From assembly GCA_023431055.1 (NCBI GenBank), contig JAEYXX010000001.1, forward strand, positions 62,001 to 126,000: a stretch of 64,000 nucleotides of DNA. Direction: 5' to 3'. The translations under genes were made by a program, and so were the position numbers. Under the pieces are notes generated by a model. It was not told the DNA's origin. It searched no databases and saw nothing but the letters and a program-made list of their open reading frames with translations. How positions within the stretch are numbered: position 1 is the stretch's first letter; the number at the start of each line of letters is the position of its first letter. This document shows, piece after piece, positions 1 through 9,321 of this stretch. Origin of the DNA: Pseudomonadota bacterium (GTDB taxonomy: Bacteria > Pseudomonadota > Gammaproteobacteria > Pseudomonadales > Pseudomonadaceae).

Positions 1-2
1 CG

Positions 3-65
3 CAACTGCATATGCGCTTCGGCTGGCTGGGCCAGGAACAGCGCTCGGACGACAGATTGCCCTGA
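3..65 (+). CDS. 3' end of an unidentified gene (partial)
   Basis: The first 65 bases hold a short open frame ending in TGA, followed after 19 bases by a good intrinsic terminator. This is what the tail of a plus-strand gene looks like. Only about 20 residues are visible and no family can be recognised. Frame 1 is also open here, so the reading frame is inferred from the terminator placement only. Confidence 0.3.
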   Translation, partial: QLHMRFGWLGQEQRSDDRLP

Positions 66-84
66 GATTGCAGACATAAGAGAA

Positions 85-110
85 GAGGCCCGCATTGGCG
101 GGCCTCTTTT
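85..110 (+). terminator. Intrinsic terminator
   Basis: A 9-bp perfect stem (GAGGCCCGC / GCGGGCCTC) with an ATTG loop is followed by TTTT. It closes whatever gene enters from the left. It lies just beyond the stop of the convergent acyl-CoA dehydrogenase gene, and the A-rich left flank could let it work in both directions. Confidence 0.8.
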
Positions 111-126
111 CGTTAAAGCCGCCGAC

Positions 127-1356
127 TCAGCGGCTGGCTTTCATCACGTCACGCGGTACGTACTTGCCGATTTCGTACTTGCCGATGGCGGCGCGGTGCA
201 CTTCATCCGGGCCATCGGCCAGGCGCAAGGTACGCTGCATGGCGTACCAGTAGGCCAGCGGGAAGTCATTGGAAACCCCGGCGCCACCATGCATCTGGAT
301 CGCCCGGTCGATCACCTTCAGTGCCACGTTGGGCGCCACCACCTTGATCTGGGCGATTTCGCTGGCGGCGATCTTGTTGCCCACGGTGTCCATCATGTAG
401 GCCGCATTGAGCGTCAGGAGACGGGCCTGGTTGATCTCCATGCGCGAATCGGCGATGTGGTCGATATTCCCACCCAGGCGCGCCAGGGGCTTGCCGAAGG
501 CAGTACGGCTCACGGCGCGCTTGCACATCAGTTCCAGGGCGCGCTCGGCCATGCCGATCGAGCGCATGCAGTGGTGGATGCGGCCCGGTCCGAGGCGCCC
601 CTGGGCAATCTCGAAGCCGCGCCCTTCGCCGAGCAGCACGTTCTCGTAAGGCACGCGCACGTTCTCGAACAGTACTTCGGCGTGACCATGCGGGGCGTCG
701 TCGTAGCCGAACACCGGCAGCGGACGCAGCACGGTCACCCCAGGCGCATCCATCGGCACCAGAATCATCGAGTGTTGCTGGTGGCGCGGAGCGTCGGGGT
801 TGGTCAGGCCCATGAAGATCATCACCTTGCAGCGCGGGTCACAGGCGCCGGAGGTCCACCACTTGCGGCCATTGATGACCCACTCATCACCCTCGCGGCG
901 GGCATTGGCCTGCATGTTGGTGGCGTCGCTCGAGGCCACGCCCGGCTCGGTCATGGCGAACGCGGAGCGAATCTCGCCGGAGAGCAGCGGCTCCAGCCAT
1001 TGCTGCTTCTGCGCCTCGTTGCCGTAGCGCACCAGCACCTCCATATTGCCGGTATCCGGCGCAGCGCAGTTGAACGGCTCGGGACCGATCAGCGAGCGGC
1101 CCATGATCTCAGCCAGCGGTGCATATTCGGTGTTGGTCAGGCCAGCGCCGTAATCGGATTCGGGCAGGAACAGGTTCCACAGCCCCTCGGCCTTGGCCTT
1201 GCTTTTCAGCTCTTCCATGATCGCGGTCGGCTGCCAGCGGTCGCCCTCGGCCACTTGCTGCTCGAACACCGCTTCGGCCGGGTAGACATAGGCCTCCATG
1301 AACGCGGTAACGCGCTCACGCAGCTCTTGAACCTTGGGGGAATAGGCAAAATCCAT
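127..1356 (-). CDS. Acyl-CoA dehydrogenase family protein
   Basis: 409-residue flavoprotein of the acyl-CoA dehydrogenase superfamily, which makes the alpha,beta double bond of an acyl-CoA using FAD in the cytoplasm. The N-terminal helical domain, the central beta domain with the FAD/substrate signature around [11 protein letters not shown], and the C-terminal helical domain with the QMHGGAGVS segment are all present. This resembles the ACAD10/11-like branch acting on long or branched substrates, but the substrate cannot be read from sequence. The ATG at 1356 is preferred over an upstream in-frame TTG because AGGT lies about 7 bases before it. The gene diverges from a LysR regulator, which is its likely regulator (inference). 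Confidence 0.92.
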   Translation of the reverse strand: MDFAYSPKVQELRERVTAFMEAYVYPAEAVFEQQVAEGDRWQPTAIMEELKSKAKAEGLWNLFLPESDYGAGLTNTEYAPLAEIMGRSLIGPEPFNCAAPDTGNMEVLVRYGNEAQKQQWLEPLLSGEIRSAFAMTEPGVASSDATNMQANARREGDEWVINGRKWWTSGACDPRCKVMIFMGLTNPDAPRHQQHSMILVPMDAPGVTVLRPLPVFGYDDAPHGHAEVLFENVRVPYENVLLGEGRGFEIAQGRLGPGRIHHCMRSIGMAERALELMCKRAVSRTAFGKPLARLGGNIDHIADSRMEINQARLLTLNAAYMMDTVGNKIAASEIAQIKVVAPNVALKVIDRAIQMHGGAGVSNDFPLAYWYAMQRTLRLADGPDEVHRAAIGKYEIGKYVPRDVMKASR

Positions 1357-1445
1357 GGGGTTACCTGTTGGTGACAAAGGGGTGAGAGGTTGTGGAAATG
1401 ATGCTAGAACAGCGCTTAAGATTTATCGAACCTATTTTCAGCGTG

Positions 1446-1459
1446 TATGAACATTCATA
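1446..1459. promoter_or_regulatory. Palindrome in the ACAD/LysR intergenic region
   Basis: TATGAACATTCATA is a perfect 6-bp inverted repeat with a 2-bp centre, lying in the 150-bp divergent region 48 bases before the LysR start. It could be part of a regulator binding site. LysR sites usually carry a T-N11-A core, which this contains loosely. Assignment is inference. Confidence 0.35.
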
Positions 1460-1506
1460 ACCGATATATGATCGATTGATATCGACGCCCCTGGAGCACT
1501 GCCGGC

Positions 1507-2442
1507 ATGAACCTGACCAAGGTGGATCTGAATCTCTTCATCGTCTTCGACGCCATTTACACCGAGGCCAACCTGACCCGTGCCGGACAGATCGTCGGCA
1601 TTACCCAACCGGCAGTGTCCAACGCCCTCGCCCGCCTGCGCGAAACCTTCAACGACCCGCTGTTCGTGCGCACCGCCCAGGGCATGGTGCCGACGCCCAT
1701 GGCGCAGAACATCATCGGTCCGGTACGCAACGCCCTGCAGCTGTTGCGCGTTTCCGTGCAGGAAAGCCGCACCTTCAACCCGCAGCAGGCCGGCAAGACC
1801 TACCGCATCAGCATGACCGACCTCTCCGAGCAGATTCTCCTGCCGCCACTGTTTCAGCGCCTGCGCCGTCTGGCGCCCAGCGTGTGCATCGAGAGTTTCC
1901 TGGCCAAGCGCCGCGAAACCACCAAGGAACTGGCCGCCGGCCGCCTCGACTTCGCCGTCGATGCGCCGCTGAACACCGACCCGCAGGTGCGTCACGTCAA
2001 ACTGCTGGATGATCGTTACGTCTGCGCCATGCGCCCGGGCCACCCGTTGGCCAAGGAGAAGATCAGCCTCGATGAATACCTGTCGCTGAGCCACATTCAC
2101 ATCTCCAGCCGCCGCAGTGGCCTGGGTTATGTGGATCTGGCCCTGGGCAAGATGGGCATTCAACGCAAGATAGCCCTGCGCTCGCAGCACTACCTGATGG
2201 CCAGCACCGTGTTGCAGCAAACCGATATGGTGATGACCGTGCCGGAGCGCTTCGCCCGTCGCCATAACCTGCATCACGTGGCACTGCCGGTCGGCGATGT
2301 GCCGGCGTTGGAAACGCACCTGTACTGGCACGAGAGCACTGACCAGGACCCTGCCAACCGCTGGATGCGCGAGCAGATGATCGAACTGGCGCAGCAGGTC
2401 ACCGCTCAGGAAAAGAAGGCCGAGCAAGCCGCTACCGCCTGA
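1507..2442 (+). CDS. LysR family transcriptional regulator
   Basis: 311 residues. An N-terminal winged helix-turn-helix (about residues 5-65, including NLTRAGQIVGITQPAVSNAL) is followed by a periplasmic-binding-protein-like effector domain to about residue 300, the length normal for the family. The helix-turn-helix begins with DLNLFIVFDAIY, typical of the NodD/LeuO-like subgroup. It is transcribed divergently from the acyl-CoA dehydrogenase gene, the classical arrangement in which a LysR protein controls its neighbour. The effector is unknown. A strong terminator follows the stop. Confidence 0.92.
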   Translation: MNLTKVDLNLFIVFDAIYTEANLTRAGQIVGITQPAVSNALARLRETFNDPLFVRTAQGMVPTPMAQNIIGPVRNALQLLRVSVQESRTFNPQQAGKTYRISMTDLSEQILLPPLFQRLRRLAPSVCIESFLAKRRETTKELAAGRLDFAVDAPLNTDPQVRHVKLLDDRYVCAMRPGHPLAKEKISLDEYLSLSHIHISSRRSGLGYVDLALGKMGIQRKIALRSQHYLMASTVLQQTDMVMTVPERFARRHNLHHVALPVGDVPALETHLYWHESTDQDPANRWMREQMIELAQQVTAQEKKAEQAATA

Positions 2443-2460
2443 TCGTTCGACCGAATGCAA

Positions 2461-2490
2461 GAAGGCCCGCATCTGCGGGCCTTCTTGTTG
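2461..2490 (+). terminator. Intrinsic terminator after the LysR gene
   Basis: GAAGGCCCGC, an ATCT loop and GCGGGCCTTC form a 10-bp perfect stem followed by TTGTTGTT. It sits between the convergent LysR and DoxX genes and may serve both. Confidence 0.85.
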
Positions 2491-2502
2491 TTACCTGATC
2501 GA

Positions 2503-2937
2503 TCAGCGAGCGAGCTTGCCATCGACCGACAGCTTGCCGGCACCTTCGAATACCAGCGCCACGCTGATGGCCAGCAGCGCCAAGGCGAACTCATAGCCGT
2601 TGTTACTCATGAAGAAGCCATTGGCCAGATGCACGGTGAAGATCGCCACCAGCATGGTTACCGCCAGCACCGCCGCCGCCGGGCGCACCAGCAGGCCGAT
2701 GATCAGCGCCACGCCGCCGAAGAACTCGGCGCTACCGGCCATCAGTGCCATCAGGTAGCCCGGAGCCAGGCCGATGCTTTCCATCCACTGTGCGACACCC
2801 GCCAGACCATAACCGCCAAACCAGCCGAACAGCTTCTGTGCACCATGAGCGGCGAAGGTAATGCCAGCGATGATGCGCAGGATGGTGATACCGAATCCGG
2901 CCTGGCTGGCGGTGATGTTTTTGATCAGGTTGTTCAT
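2503..2937 (-). CDS. DoxX family membrane protein
   Basis: 144-residue inner-membrane protein of the DoxX/YphA family, with four hydrophobic segments and the family features near the N terminus (GFGITILRIIAGITFAAHG, QKLFGWFGG). Bacterial DoxX proteins of this type have no settled function; links to redox or thiol stress have been suggested in other organisms. The ATG at 2937 is chosen because AAGGAAG precedes it by 7-8 bases; a longer upstream frame has no such site. The region before the gene is unusually AT-rich for this chromosome and probably holds its promoter. Confidence 0.85.
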   Translation of the reverse strand: MNNLIKNITASQAGFGITILRIIAGITFAAHGAQKLFGWFGGYGLAGVAQWMESIGLAPGYLMALMAGSAEFFGGVALIIGLLVRPAAAVLAVTMLVAIFTVHLANGFFMSNNGYEFALALLAISVALVFEGAGKLSVDGKLAR

Positions 2938-3042
2938 TGCGAGGCTTCCTTTGATGTGTGGGTTGGATGGCACACAGAATATCCAATTTATTCGATCAAA
3001 AAACAGCAAAATACCGCTTATAAAAATCGAATAATTAGATAG

Positions 3043-4458
3043 CTAGTTGGCCGTCAAACGCCGTCCCTGCGGTTCGAGCAAATATCGTTCACGGTCATAA
3101 GCAAGGTAGTACTTATTCACCGCGTTCACATAGCTCACCACACCCATGCCCATCTGCTCCATGGCCACACGCTCGACCTGAAAGAACCATTGATTAGGAT
3201 TCAGACCCCGCCTGCGCGCCTCGGCCCGCAGGCTCTGCACCCGTTGCGGGCCCAGGTTGTAACCGGCCAGGATGAAGGCCATGCGCTCGCGCTCGTTGAG
3301 CTGCGGGCTGTTGAAGAAATTGCGCCGGATCATCGCCAGGTACTTGCTGCTGGCCTGGACATTGCCATCGATATTCTGGATGTTGCTCACGCCGACAGTG
3401 CGCGCCGCCGCCGGGGTGATCTGCATCAGGCCAGTGGCTCCACTCGCACCTCGAGCCGATGGGTTCAGGGTCGACTCCTTGAATGCCAGTGCGGCCAGCA
3501 TCAGCCAGTCGAAACCCTGTTGCTCGGCATGCTGCTGCAGCACCGGGCGCACCTTCTCCAGACGCTGTCGCTCGGTGCGCCCCAGCGGCGAATGCACCTT
3601 GTATAAGCGACGATAGACACGCTGGAACGCCGCATCCTGGTCGGCCGGGCTCTGATAGCTGCTGAAGAATCGGTCGATGCTGGCACGCAGCATTGGCGCA
3701 TCGGGGCGCACGAACCACTTCATGTCGCCATCGCGCGCCAGAACCAGATGCCGGTCGATACGCAGCTTGGGCATCACCTTGGCCCAGCGCTCGGCAATCG
3801 GCAGCTCCACCGCGGTACGCTCGAAAATACCGGCCTGAACCATCTCCAGCACGTCCTCGACCGCCAGGGTGGGATCGACCCATTCGACCACGATCGGCGG
3901 CAACTTGCGGTCGGCAAGTTGCTGGTTGATACGGCGCAATGCCTCACCCACGGCGCTACCCGCGGGCAACGACAGGCTGCGCCCGGCCAGCTGCTCGAGG
4001 CTGCGATAATGTCGGTTGCCCTGCTTGGAAACCAGCACCAGCGGCACGTCACGGCGAATCGCCGTGCTGGCGCTGACATCGTGCCCGGTACGCACGTTGA
4101 GCAACTCGCCGGGCGCGACCAGATCGCCCTCGCCGCGCTGCAAGGCGCCGAGCAACTGATCCTTGGCCTTGGGAATGATCTTCAGCGTGACGTTGCGGCC
4201 GTCGCGGGAATTGCGATTGAGGTATTGCTCGAACGCGCGCAAGCGGTGGTACTCGACGCCGATACTCTGGCCCTTGACCGAACCCGAACTGTTGCGGCTC
4301 TGATTGACCAGCACGCGCAGCTCGCCGCTGCTGCGGATAGCCGGAAGATCGCGGGTACTACGCGCCTGACTACCAACCTCGGGCGGGCCGGCCAGGCGTG
4401 CGCTGACCGGCAGCGGCAGCATGGCCAACAAGCACAGGATCAGCAGCAATCGCGACAT
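3043..4458 (-). CDS. MltF-like lytic murein transglycosylase
   Basis: 471 residues. A signal sequence (about 1-22) precedes a bacterial extracellular solute-binding protein family 3 domain (about 45-280) and a C-terminal SLT lysozyme-like domain (about 320-455). The SLT signatures are visible: catalytic Glu in AFKESTLNP, then GLMQITP and the AGYNLGP segment. MltF proteins cleave the MurNAc-GlcNAc bond of peptidoglycan to give 1,6-anhydro products, and the binding domain regulates activity. There is no clear lipobox, as in E. coli MltF. P. aeruginosa has two MltF paralogues and I cannot tell which this matches. The start at 4458 has CTGGAG upstream and gives the signal peptide at the N terminus. 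Confidence 0.9.
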   Translation of the reverse strand: MSRLLLILCLLAMLPLPVSARLAGPPEVGSQARSTRDLPAIRSSGELRVLVNQSRNSSGSVKGQSIGVEYHRLRAFEQYLNRNSRDGRNVTLKIIPKAKDQLLGALQRGEGDLVAPGELLNVRTGHDVSASTAIRRDVPLVLVSKQGNRHYRSLEQLAGRSLSLPAGSAVGEALRRINQQLADRKLPPIVVEWVDPTLAVEDVLEMVQAGIFERTAVELPIAERWAKVMPKLRIDRHLVLARDGDMKWFVRPDAPMLRASIDRFFSSYQSPADQDAAFQRVYRRLYKVHSPLGRTERQRLEKVRPVLQQHAEQQGFDWLMLAALAFKESTLNPSARGASGATGLMQITPAAARTVGVSNIQNIDGNVQASSKYLAMIRRNFFNSPQLNERERMAFILAGYNLGPQRVQSLRAEARRRGLNPNQWFFQVERVAMEQMGMGVVSYVNAVNKYYLAYDRERYLLEPQGRRLTAN

Positions 4459-4663
4459 CGATTCTCCAGGAAAGACGGTTGGCCGCCGAGACTTCGCCGT
4501 GGGCCTGCTGCTCGCCGATGCGCGACAGACCCTGAGCTCGCAGAACAAGTTCCCGAGCCAGACAGGGGCGCGGAGATTGGCACAGGCGAGCGCTCCGGCG
4601 CCACCCCACAACCTTGTATAAACCTTAAAAACAGCGAACAACTTATTGTTTTAAATCGATTTC

Positions 4664-4691
4664 CTGACGAATGGACGGCTTCTGCTATTCT
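4664..4691 (+). promoter_or_regulatory. Candidate sigma-70 promoter of tatD
   Basis: CTGACG and TATTCT separated by 16 bases lie just upstream of tatD, in an AT-rich stretch. The predicted start point is about 20 bases before the ATG. Both hexamers are imperfect, so this is a candidate only. Confidence 0.4.
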
Positions 4692-4718
4692 GCCCTTTCG
4701 CGTTCAACAGGTGGCACC

Positions 4719-5546
4719 ATGCAGCTCATCGATATTGCCGTCAATCTCACCCACCCCAGCCTCGCCGTGCAGGCCGAAGCGCTGCTCGAGCGCGCCTACG
4801 CAGCCGGCGTGTGCCAGATGGTACTGACCGGCACCAGTCTGAACGAAAGCGAGGCCAGCCTCGCGCTTTGCCGACAGCTGGACGCCAGCGGCCAGCGCCT
4901 GTTCTCCACCGCCGGCGTCCATCCTCACGATGCCAGCACATGGAACAATGCCAGCAGCGCTGCCCTCAAGTCGCTCCTGGCGCAACCGCAAGTGCGTGCC
5001 TTGGGGGAATGCGGGCTGGATTTCGATCGCGATTTCTCGCCGCGCCCCGCGCAGGAGAAGGCGCTGGAAGAACAGCTGGCGCTGGCTGTGGAGTTGCAGA
5101 TGCCGGTGTTTCTTCACGAGCGCGAAGCCAGCCAGCGCATGCTGGAAATTCTGCGCAACTTTCGTGACCAGCTGCCCGCGGCCGTGGTGCACTGCTTCAC
5201 CGGCGAACGCCGTGCTCTGTATGCCTATCTCGATCTCGACCTGCATATCGGCATCACCGGCTGGGTCTGCGACGAACGTCGCGGCACGCACCTGCACCCG
5301 CTGCTCAAGGACATTCCCGGCGAGCGCCTGATGCTGGAGACCGATGCACCTTTCCTGCTACCGCGCAGCTTGAGACCCAAACCCAAGAGCGGGCGTAATG
5401 AGCCCGCCTTCCTTGGCGAGGTCTTGCGCGAAGTGGCGCTGCATCGAGGTCAACGCGAAGAAGCGCTGGCCGCACAAACCACCGCCTGCGCCCGGGCGTT
5501 CTTCGATATGCCAGCCATACTGGAAGGCGGGGAAACAGACTCTTGA
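4719..5546 (+). CDS. tatD: TatD family metal-dependent hydrolase
   Basis: 275-residue TIM-barrel hydrolase of the TatD family (3'-5' DNase/RNase activity shown for E. coli TatD, with roles in DNA repair and degradation). The N terminus IDIAVNLTH has the TatD rather than YcfH/YjjV form. Metal-site segments FLHERE, VVHCFTG and [11 protein letters not shown] are in order. The ATG at 4719 with AGGTGG upstream is preferred over an in-frame ATG 48 bases earlier that would add a non-conserved leader. It is divergent from the MltF-like gene and followed by a chemoreceptor gene. Confidence 0.9.
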   Translation: MQLIDIAVNLTHPSLAVQAEALLERAYAAGVCQMVLTGTSLNESEASLALCRQLDASGQRLFSTAGVHPHDASTWNNASSAALKSLLAQPQVRALGECGLDFDRDFSPRPAQEKALEEQLALAVELQMPVFLHEREASQRMLEILRNFRDQLPAAVVHCFTGERRALYAYLDLDLHIGITGWVCDERRGTHLHPLLKDIPGERLMLETDAPFLLPRSLRPKPKSGRNEPAFLGEVLREVALHRGQREEALAAQTTACARAFFDMPAILEGGETDS

Positions 5547-5632
5547 TTGACGTCAAGACTCTGACCCAATCCCGAGGCATACTGATAGCACATAGCCAAT
5601 ATTGAAAATGTAGTGAAACGGACAACGACAGC

Positions 5633-7099
5633 ATGGGCGCCTGGATCAGCAATCTTTCTCTCAAGTACAAATTCTGGGCGGTCAACGCCGTTGCCTTCGT
5701 CATCAGTCTGATGCTGGTGCTGTTCGCCCTGCACACCGAGCAGCAAGCCCGCAGCGCTGATGCCAGACAAGCCGCAGCCGAGCAGGCGCGTATGCTGCAA
5801 CAGTGGCCGCAGCAGGCTGCGCTACCCACCTCGGCGAGTATCCAGGTGCTGCAGGGCAACAGCCTGCCGGGCGTTCAAGGCGCACCTGATGCCAGCGGCT
5901 GGCAGGCCATAGCGCACGATGCCTGGTTCGGCGACTCGCCGGTGATTGGTGCACAACGCACCACGCTCAGCGATGGACGCCAACTGGCGATCCTGGCTCG
6001 CGCGCCCAGCCTGTTCGACCTGTTCACTCAGCACGCCCTCACCTACGCCGTCGCAGTCGCCGTACTCATGCTGTTGCTGCTGGCCGCCTCGCAGCTGTTG
6101 ATCCGTTTTCTGCTCAGCCATCTCAACACCCTCAAGGATGTCATGCTGCAGGCCGAACGCAGCGGCGACCTCTCCCTGCGCGTGCCGCTGGACAGCCGCG
6201 ACGAGGTCGGGCAGATGGCTGCCGCTTTCAATGCCATGCAGGCCGGCTATCAGCGGGTGGTCGGCACGGTCGGCCAGGTCGCCAGTGAACTGAGCAGCGG
6301 TACCCGCGATATGGCCGAACGTATGGGCGCCGTACGCCAGGGCATGCTCAGCCAGCAGAGCGAAACCGATCAGGCCGCCACCGCGATCAACGAGATGTCG
6401 GCGACGGTTCAGCACATCGCCGATCACGCCGGCACCACTCGCGACCAATCGCGCAATGCCGATCAGCTGGCGCGCGCTGGCCAGCAGGTAGTCGAACGTG
6501 TCGAACAATCCATCGCAGCGCTGTCGCGCGGCGTGCAACAAAGCGCCGGCAGCATCGAGCGCCTGGCCGAAGATAGCCAGCACATCAGCCGCGTGGTCGG
6601 TGTGATCCACGGCATCGCCGAACAGACCAATCTGCTCGCCCTCAATGCTGCCATCGAAGCCGCCCGTGCCGGTGAAATGGGCCGTGGTTTCGCCGTGGTC
6701 GCCGACGAGGTGCGCAACCTGGCCAAGCGCGTGCAGGACTCCACCGACGAAATCACCCAGATGATCGGCAACCTGCAGGGCGGCACCCGTGACGCCGTGG
6801 AGTTCATGCGCGAAAGCTCGGAGAACGCCAACCACTGCGTGCAACTGGCACAGGAAGCCGGCGAATCGCTGGCGGCGATCACCGCCGCCGTGGCGCTGAT
6901 GCGCGACAGCAATACGCAGATCGCCGTGGCCGCCACCCAACAGAGCCAGGTCGCCGAGGAGATGAGCCGTTCGGTGGTCGGCATCCGCGACGTTACCGAG
7001 CAAACGGTCGGTCAGACACTGGAATCGGCCGCTACCAGCCAGCAACTGGCGCAGCTGGCAGGCGAGCTGAACAAGGCGATCGGTCAACTGCGCCTGTAA
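5633..7099 (+). CDS. Methyl-accepting chemotaxis protein (short periplasmic domain)
   Basis: 488 residues. A transmembrane helix (about 14-34), a small periplasmic region (about 35-125), a second transmembrane helix (about 135-158), a HAMP domain, then a long coiled-coil signalling domain. The hairpin tip carries the near-invariant segment [19 protein letters not shown], where the receptor contacts CheA and CheW. The small periplasmic part matches no sensor family I recognise, so the ligand is unknown. It lies 86 bases after tatD. Confidence 0.92.
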   Translation: MGAWISNLSLKYKFWAVNAVAFVISLMLVLFALHTEQQARSADARQAAAEQARMLQQWPQQAALPTSASIQVLQGNSLPGVQGAPDASGWQAIAHDAWFGDSPVIGAQRTTLSDGRQLAILARAPSLFDLFTQHALTYAVAVAVLMLLLLAASQLLIRFLLSHLNTLKDVMLQAERSGDLSLRVPLDSRDEVGQMAAAFNAMQAGYQRVVGTVGQVASELSSGTRDMAERMGAVRQGMLSQQSETDQAATAINEMSATVQHIADHAGTTRDQSRNADQLARAGQQVVERVEQSIAALSRGVQQSAGSIERLAEDSQHISRVVGVIHGIAEQTNLLALNAAIEAARAGEMGRGFAVVADEVRNLAKRVQDSTDEITQMIGNLQGGTRDAVEFMRESSENANHCVQLAQEAGESLAAITAAVALMRDSNTQIAVAATQQSQVAEEMSRSVVGIRDVTEQTVGQTLESAATSQQLAQLAGELNKAIGQLRL

Positions 7100-7200
7100 T
7101 CTGCACAGCAGGGATGAACCTATCTGCCCCATAGCAAGGGGCAATTCGCCGAGCGTTGATGGTGGTCCTAGACTCGCTCCATCGAATCGAGGATCGCACC

Positions 7201-7557
7201 ATGAGCAAACGTCATCCCAACCTGCTGGCCTGGCAATGGCGCCACTACGCCGACCAGCACAAGCACCCCACCAATCTGTTGCTGCACCTGATTGCCGTGC
7301 CGCTGTTTCTGCTGTCGCTGGTTGTACTGCTGATCGGGCTGTGGCAACTGAGGTTCGTGCCTCTGGTACTGGGCATCATTGGCCTGGTCGCCGCGCTGGC
7401 GCTGCAGGCGCATGGCCACCGCCTGGAGCAGCAGCCACCCGAGCCGTTCAGCGGCAAACGCGACGCAGTGAAACGCCTGCTGCTGGAGCAGTGCGTGACC
7501 TTCCCGAGGTTTCTGTTAAGCGGTGGCTGGTGGCGCGCCTGGCGCAAGCGGAAGTAG
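7201..7557 (+). CDS. DUF962 (Mpo1-like) membrane protein
   Basis: 118-residue protein with the DUF962 signature near the N terminus (W..YADQHKHPTNLLLHLIAVPLF) and two hydrophobic helices. The yeast family member Mpo1 is an iron-dependent dioxygenase in phytosphingosine alpha-oxidation; the bacterial role is unknown. Histidines around residues 16, 21 and 29 fit the conserved family positions. The ATG at 7201 is preferred over one 45 bases upstream because the longer leader is not family-like. It is convergent with the next gene. Confidence 0.8.
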   Translation: MSKRHPNLLAWQWRHYADQHKHPTNLLLHLIAVPLFLLSLVVLLIGLWQLRFVPLVLGIIGLVAALALQAHGHRLEQQPPEPFSGKRDAVKRLLLEQCVTFPRFLLSGGWWRAWRKRK

Positions 7558-7574
7558 CGGGCGGCGCTGCGAAG

Positions 7575-8372
7575 TCAACCGAACACCGTTACGGTCTGCC
7601 GGCTCAGGGCGATCAACTCGCCTGCCGGGCTCCACATCGCCGCCGCCACGTGGCCGTAGCCATCACGGGCATGCTCGATGTCCGCGCGATACAGGCACCA
7701 GTCCTCGCTGCTGAGGCTTTGCAGGGGCTGCACGAACTCGATGGTCCAGGTCAGCGAGCTGCCCGGCGCCGGGCTCTTCAGACGCGGTAGCACTGCCGGC
7801 GGCCAGGCATCGACCAGGACCAGCAGATGCGCCTCGCCGAGGGTCTGCGCCTCGCTCTCGCCGCGCAGGCGCACCCACCCGCCCATCTGCCGTGACGGAT
7901 TGTTGCTGAACGGCATACCGCCAATGCCCCAGCGCATGGCCAGAAAGCGGGTGAACTCGGGAGTGACGTGGCGTACGTAGGGCAGCTCCTGGCACTGCTC
8001 GACCGGCGCAATCTGCGGTGCAGCCAGTGCCTCCACGGCGATCACCGACGGGCGCGACGCACCGAAGCTGCCCTGCACCACCGTCACTACCTGGCCGTCC
8101 TGGATTGCGCGCAGGAACATCTGACTGACCGCCTTGCCCTCGCGCAGCACTTCGGCCTGGAAGCTGACCGGCACATCCGGCGCCACCGGACCGACGAAGG
8201 TAATCGCCAGCGAGCGTACCGGCCGCCCCTCCGCCACCTTGGCACGCATCGCCTCGAACGCCAGTGCCGCCACCAGGCCGCCGAAACTGGCTCGGCCCTG
8301 CCCCCATTCGGCCGGAATAGCTACGGCATCGGGATTGCGACGCACCGCCTCGAGCATCTCGGAAAAGATCAT
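7575..8372 (-). CDS. Acyl-CoA thioesterase (TesB-like double hotdog)
   Basis: 265 residues, read as two hotdog folds as in TesB/thioesterase-like superfamily proteins: an N-terminal domain with GRASFGGLVAALAFEAMRA and a C-terminal domain with LTWTIEFVQPL. Predicted to hydrolyse acyl-CoA thioesters in the cytoplasm; substrate length unknown. The start at 8372 is chosen because GAGG lies 5 bases before it; an ATG 18 bases further upstream is an alternative. It is downstream of the CHAD gene on the same strand with a 106-base gap. Confidence 0.8.
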   Translation of the reverse strand: MIFSEMLEAVRRNPDAVAIPAEWGQGRASFGGLVAALAFEAMRAKVAEGRPVRSLAITFVGPVAPDVPVSFQAEVLREGKAVSQMFLRAIQDGQVVTVVQGSFGASRPSVIAVEALAAPQIAPVEQCQELPYVRHVTPEFTRFLAMRWGIGGMPFSNNPSRQMGGWVRLRGESEAQTLGEAHLLVLVDAWPPAVLPRLKSPAPGSSLTWTIEFVQPLQSLSSEDWCLYRADIEHARDGYGHVAAAMWSPAGELIALSRQTVTVFG

Positions 8373-8478
8373 ACGCACCTCATGATTCATCGATGGCAAC
8401 GATCTTAGGGGATGGCGAGGGCTGAACGACAGCCTGAAAAGGCGACGAAACGGCCATATTGGCGGCGAGAATGCCACC

Positions 8479-9249
8479 TTACTCTTCGTTGGGGAAATCA
8501 CCGTACAGCGCCAGCAGCGCATCGTCCGCGCGGCGCTCAGCTGCTTGCTGAGCCTGCAACCAGGCGGTTCGGCAAGGCTGCAGCGACGTCAGCACCTCAG
8601 TCTGCGCCAACCATTGCAGATGGTCGTGCCAGTCCCCCAGCGCACTTTGTGCCCGCTTGAGCCTCTGCTGTGCCGCCTTGCTCAAACGGCTCTGCTCCGG
8701 ATAGGTCTCGGCGGCGTAACGCACGCGCTTGATCAACAGACGCAGGCGATGGCGGTCGTGTGCAGGGTCGCGCAATGCCCGCGCCAGTTGCCTTTGCTGA
8801 CGGCGCAAACGACGGCGGATGCGTTTTTCCACCTCGCTCAATTGGCCCTGCCTGGCGGCGTCACGCCAATTACTCGGCCAGCCGTCGAGCAGCAGCATCA
8901 GATCCGCAAGCTCGCCGCTGCGGGCAAGCGCGGCATAGCCCGCGGCACGCTGCGCTTCATCGATCGGGGACAACTGCACCAGCCCGAGACGCTCGAGCTC
9001 GGCCTTCAGCACCTCGCGATCACGCAGCGGCCCGCTGAGCCGCCCCAATACCGCCGCGCCCTGCTCCAGGGCATCCACGGCCGGCAGGCCGCGCAATGGA
9101 CGCAGCAGGCTGCGCAGCTGGCGCAGTGCAATGCGCAGATCGTGTAACGCCTCCGGGTCGGTACAGTCAGCCAGCCGCGCCTGACAGGCGTACAGACGTA
9201 CCTGCAGGGCCAGGACGCGCTGCAGACAACGCTCGATGAAATCGCTCAT
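8479..9249 (-). CDS. CHAD domain protein
   Basis: 256 residues almost entirely a CHAD domain: helical, with conserved histidine/arginine patches (HDLRIALRQLRSLLRPLRG near residue 45; HDRHRLRLLIKRVRYAAE near 170; GDWHDHLQWL near 215). CHAD domains bind inorganic polyphosphate and often accompany CYTH or polyphosphate enzymes; here it stands alone. GGGGAG precedes the ATG. It starts 72 bases after the transglutaminase gene on the same strand, so it may be the last or next-to-last gene of the moxR operon (inference). Confidence 0.85.
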   Translation of the reverse strand: MSDFIERCLQRVLALQVRLYACQARLADCTDPEALHDLRIALRQLRSLLRPLRGLPAVDALEQGAAVLGRLSGPLRDREVLKAELERLGLVQLSPIDEAQRAAGYAALARSGELADLMLLLDGWPSNWRDAARQGQLSEVEKRIRRRLRRQQRQLARALRDPAHDRHRLRLLIKRVRYAAETYPEQSRLSKAAQQRLKRAQSALGDWHDHLQWLAQTEVLTSLQPCRTAWLQAQQAAERRADDALLALYGDFPNEE

Positions 9250-9321
9250 GCTCGCTCCCCTCGAAGACAACACGCCAAGCTAACAGCCAGATCCCCCACT
9301 GACGCAAGCGACCAACGCTCG

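Noticed and set aside
196..1374. Long plus-strand open frame (392 codons) opposite the acyl-CoA dehydrogenase gene
   Set aside because: It is the antisense shadow of a well-supported gene, has no family features and reflects high-GC codon bias. The same applies to other long antisense frames, for example over the hybrid kinase, htpG, colS and braB.
5547..5575. Possible FliA promoter before the chemoreceptor at 5.6 kb (TCAA followed by CCCGAGGC)
   Set aside because: The -10 matches only four of eight positions and the spacer would be one base short, unlike the clean site at 35.15 kb.
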